A DNA stretch of 5,879 nt from positions 1-5,879 of the forward strand of contig JAKSCN010000329.1 in the NCBI GenBank assembly GCA_022360595.1, given 5' to 3'. The position numbers were made by a program, and so were the translations under genes. The number at the start of each line of letters is the position of its first letter. The first letter of the stretch is position 1. Under the pieces are notes generated by a model, which was given only the letters and a program-made list of their open reading frames with translations, was not told where the DNA came from and ran no database searches. The DNA comes from Chromatiales bacterium. GTDB taxonomy: Bacteria > Pseudomonadota > Gammaproteobacteria > Chromatiales > Chromatiaceae. Below, one piece after another: positions 5,269 to 5,879 of this stretch.

Positions 5269-5879
5269 CTACTCATTCCCCATATTGTGGCCACCGCAGA
5301 AGCGATCAGTGATCAACGCTCGTTGGGTGTTCCCATTAACGGTGGCACCGGCCAAGTCAAACGACTGCGCCATTAAACAGGGGTCATCAAAATAGCGCTT
5401 GCCGACAAAGGCCGTAGCGTGATGCCCCCACTGGCGCATTGCCCCAGGCGAAGGAATCCCCATGGGCCAGAGAATCCAGCGCTCCTTGCGCGCAGTCCCC
5501 GCAATCAGACCGGTGACCGGCTCAAACAGGCTCCTGCTACCACCGTCAGGTAAAGGCATGGCACGCAACTGATCATAATCCGCCCACTGATAGCGCTCTG
5601 CCCCGCCCGCACCGTCCACCGCAGCATAGATGGCCTCGATATGATGCGTGCGGGAGGCGATGCGGAGCACCAGGCGCTGACCGGGTTCAATGTCGGGCGC
5701 GCGCGCAGGTACAAAAGCACTCTCATCCAACGTGTTCGGCGGTGGTCGCACTACAAGTCGCCTGGTGGGAAAGAACTGATGGTAGCAGCCGCAGTTGTGC
5801 ATACTGTCGTAGATCAGTGGTTCTCCTTCCGGTGAGAGCGTTACCCGCCAGTTGATCCCATCCATCTGGCCGCAGAGAA
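5269..5879 (-). CDS. Conserved-looking hypothetical protein with HxCxCxH motif (N-terminus beyond right edge)
   Basis: I do not recognise a named function. The frame stays open past the Met at 5863-5865 to the edge (Leu-Cys-Gly-Gln precede it), so the gene very probably continues and that Met is internal. Counting from that Met, 198 residues are visible. His23-x-Cys25-x-Cys27-x-His29, followed by QFFPTR, looks like a metal- or haem-ligand cluster. Further candidate ligands are HH at 73-74, HH at 148-149, Cys163, and C-G-G-H (190-193) at the C-terminus. Stretches such as GAMRQWGHHATAFVG look like a conserved core. No membrane helix is obvious in the visible part. The gene is convergent with the PLD gene with a 17-bp gap and has its own promoter outside the window, so a shared role with the PLD is not implied. 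Confidence 0.75.
   Translation of the reverse strand, partial: LCGQMDGINWRVTLSPEGEPLIYDSMHNCGCYHQFFPTRRLVVRPPPNTLDESAFVPARAPDIEPGQRLVLRIASRTHHIEAIYAAVDGAGGAERYQWADYDQLRAMPLPDGGSRSLFEPVTGLIAGTARKERWILWPMGIPSPGAMRQWGHHATAFVGKRYFDDPCLMAQSFDLAGATVNGNTQRALITDRFCGGHNMGNE

Overview
This 5.9 kb window comes from a bacterial chromosome and most likely a gammaproteobacterium, possibly marine or sulfur-oxidising. That placement is an inference from the protein families: a rhombosortase with a GlyGly-CTERM substrate, a VIT/von Willebrand A protein of the 'marine proteobacterial sortase target' type, and a ClsC-like phospholipase D. The composition is moderately GC-rich. No tRNA, rRNA, CRISPR array or insertion sequence was seen.

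Layout: (1) 2-229 (+) is the C-terminal end of a probable LysR-type regulator running off the left edge. (2) 304-900 and 890-2974 (-) form an overlapping two-gene unit. Its first gene encodes a secreted VIT + vWA protein ending in a GlyGly-CTERM tail, and its second encodes rhombosortase, the rhomboid-type intramembrane protease that recognises such tails. (3) 2975-3143 is a compact divergent control region. It holds three 15-bp inverted repeats of one design (TTrAaC-N3-GTTyAA), divergent candidate promoters whose -35 elements are the two arms of one repeat, and a terminator-like hairpin in the leader of the VIT/vWA gene. (4) 3144-3743 and 3764-5251 (+) encode a TetR-family repressor with a WHG-type C-terminal domain and an exported, possibly lipid-anchored, two-HKD phospholipase D/cardiolipin synthase-like enzyme. 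(5) 5269-5879 (-) is a conserved-looking hypothetical with an HxCxCxH motif, convergent with the PLD gene and cut by the right edge.

The main result is the VIT/vWA-rhombosortase pair. In the better-known proteobacterial 'dedicated sortase' systems, a VIT/vWA protein carries an LPXTG-like signal and sits next to a class-specific sortase. Here the same kind of substrate carries a GlyGly-CTERM signal and sits next to a rhombosortase, so the anchoring module appears to have been exchanged while the one-substrate/one-enzyme logic is kept. The divergent TetR gene, with repeated operators between the two transcription units, suggests that the surface protein, its processing enzyme, the repressor and a phospholipid-acting PLD form one envelope regulon.
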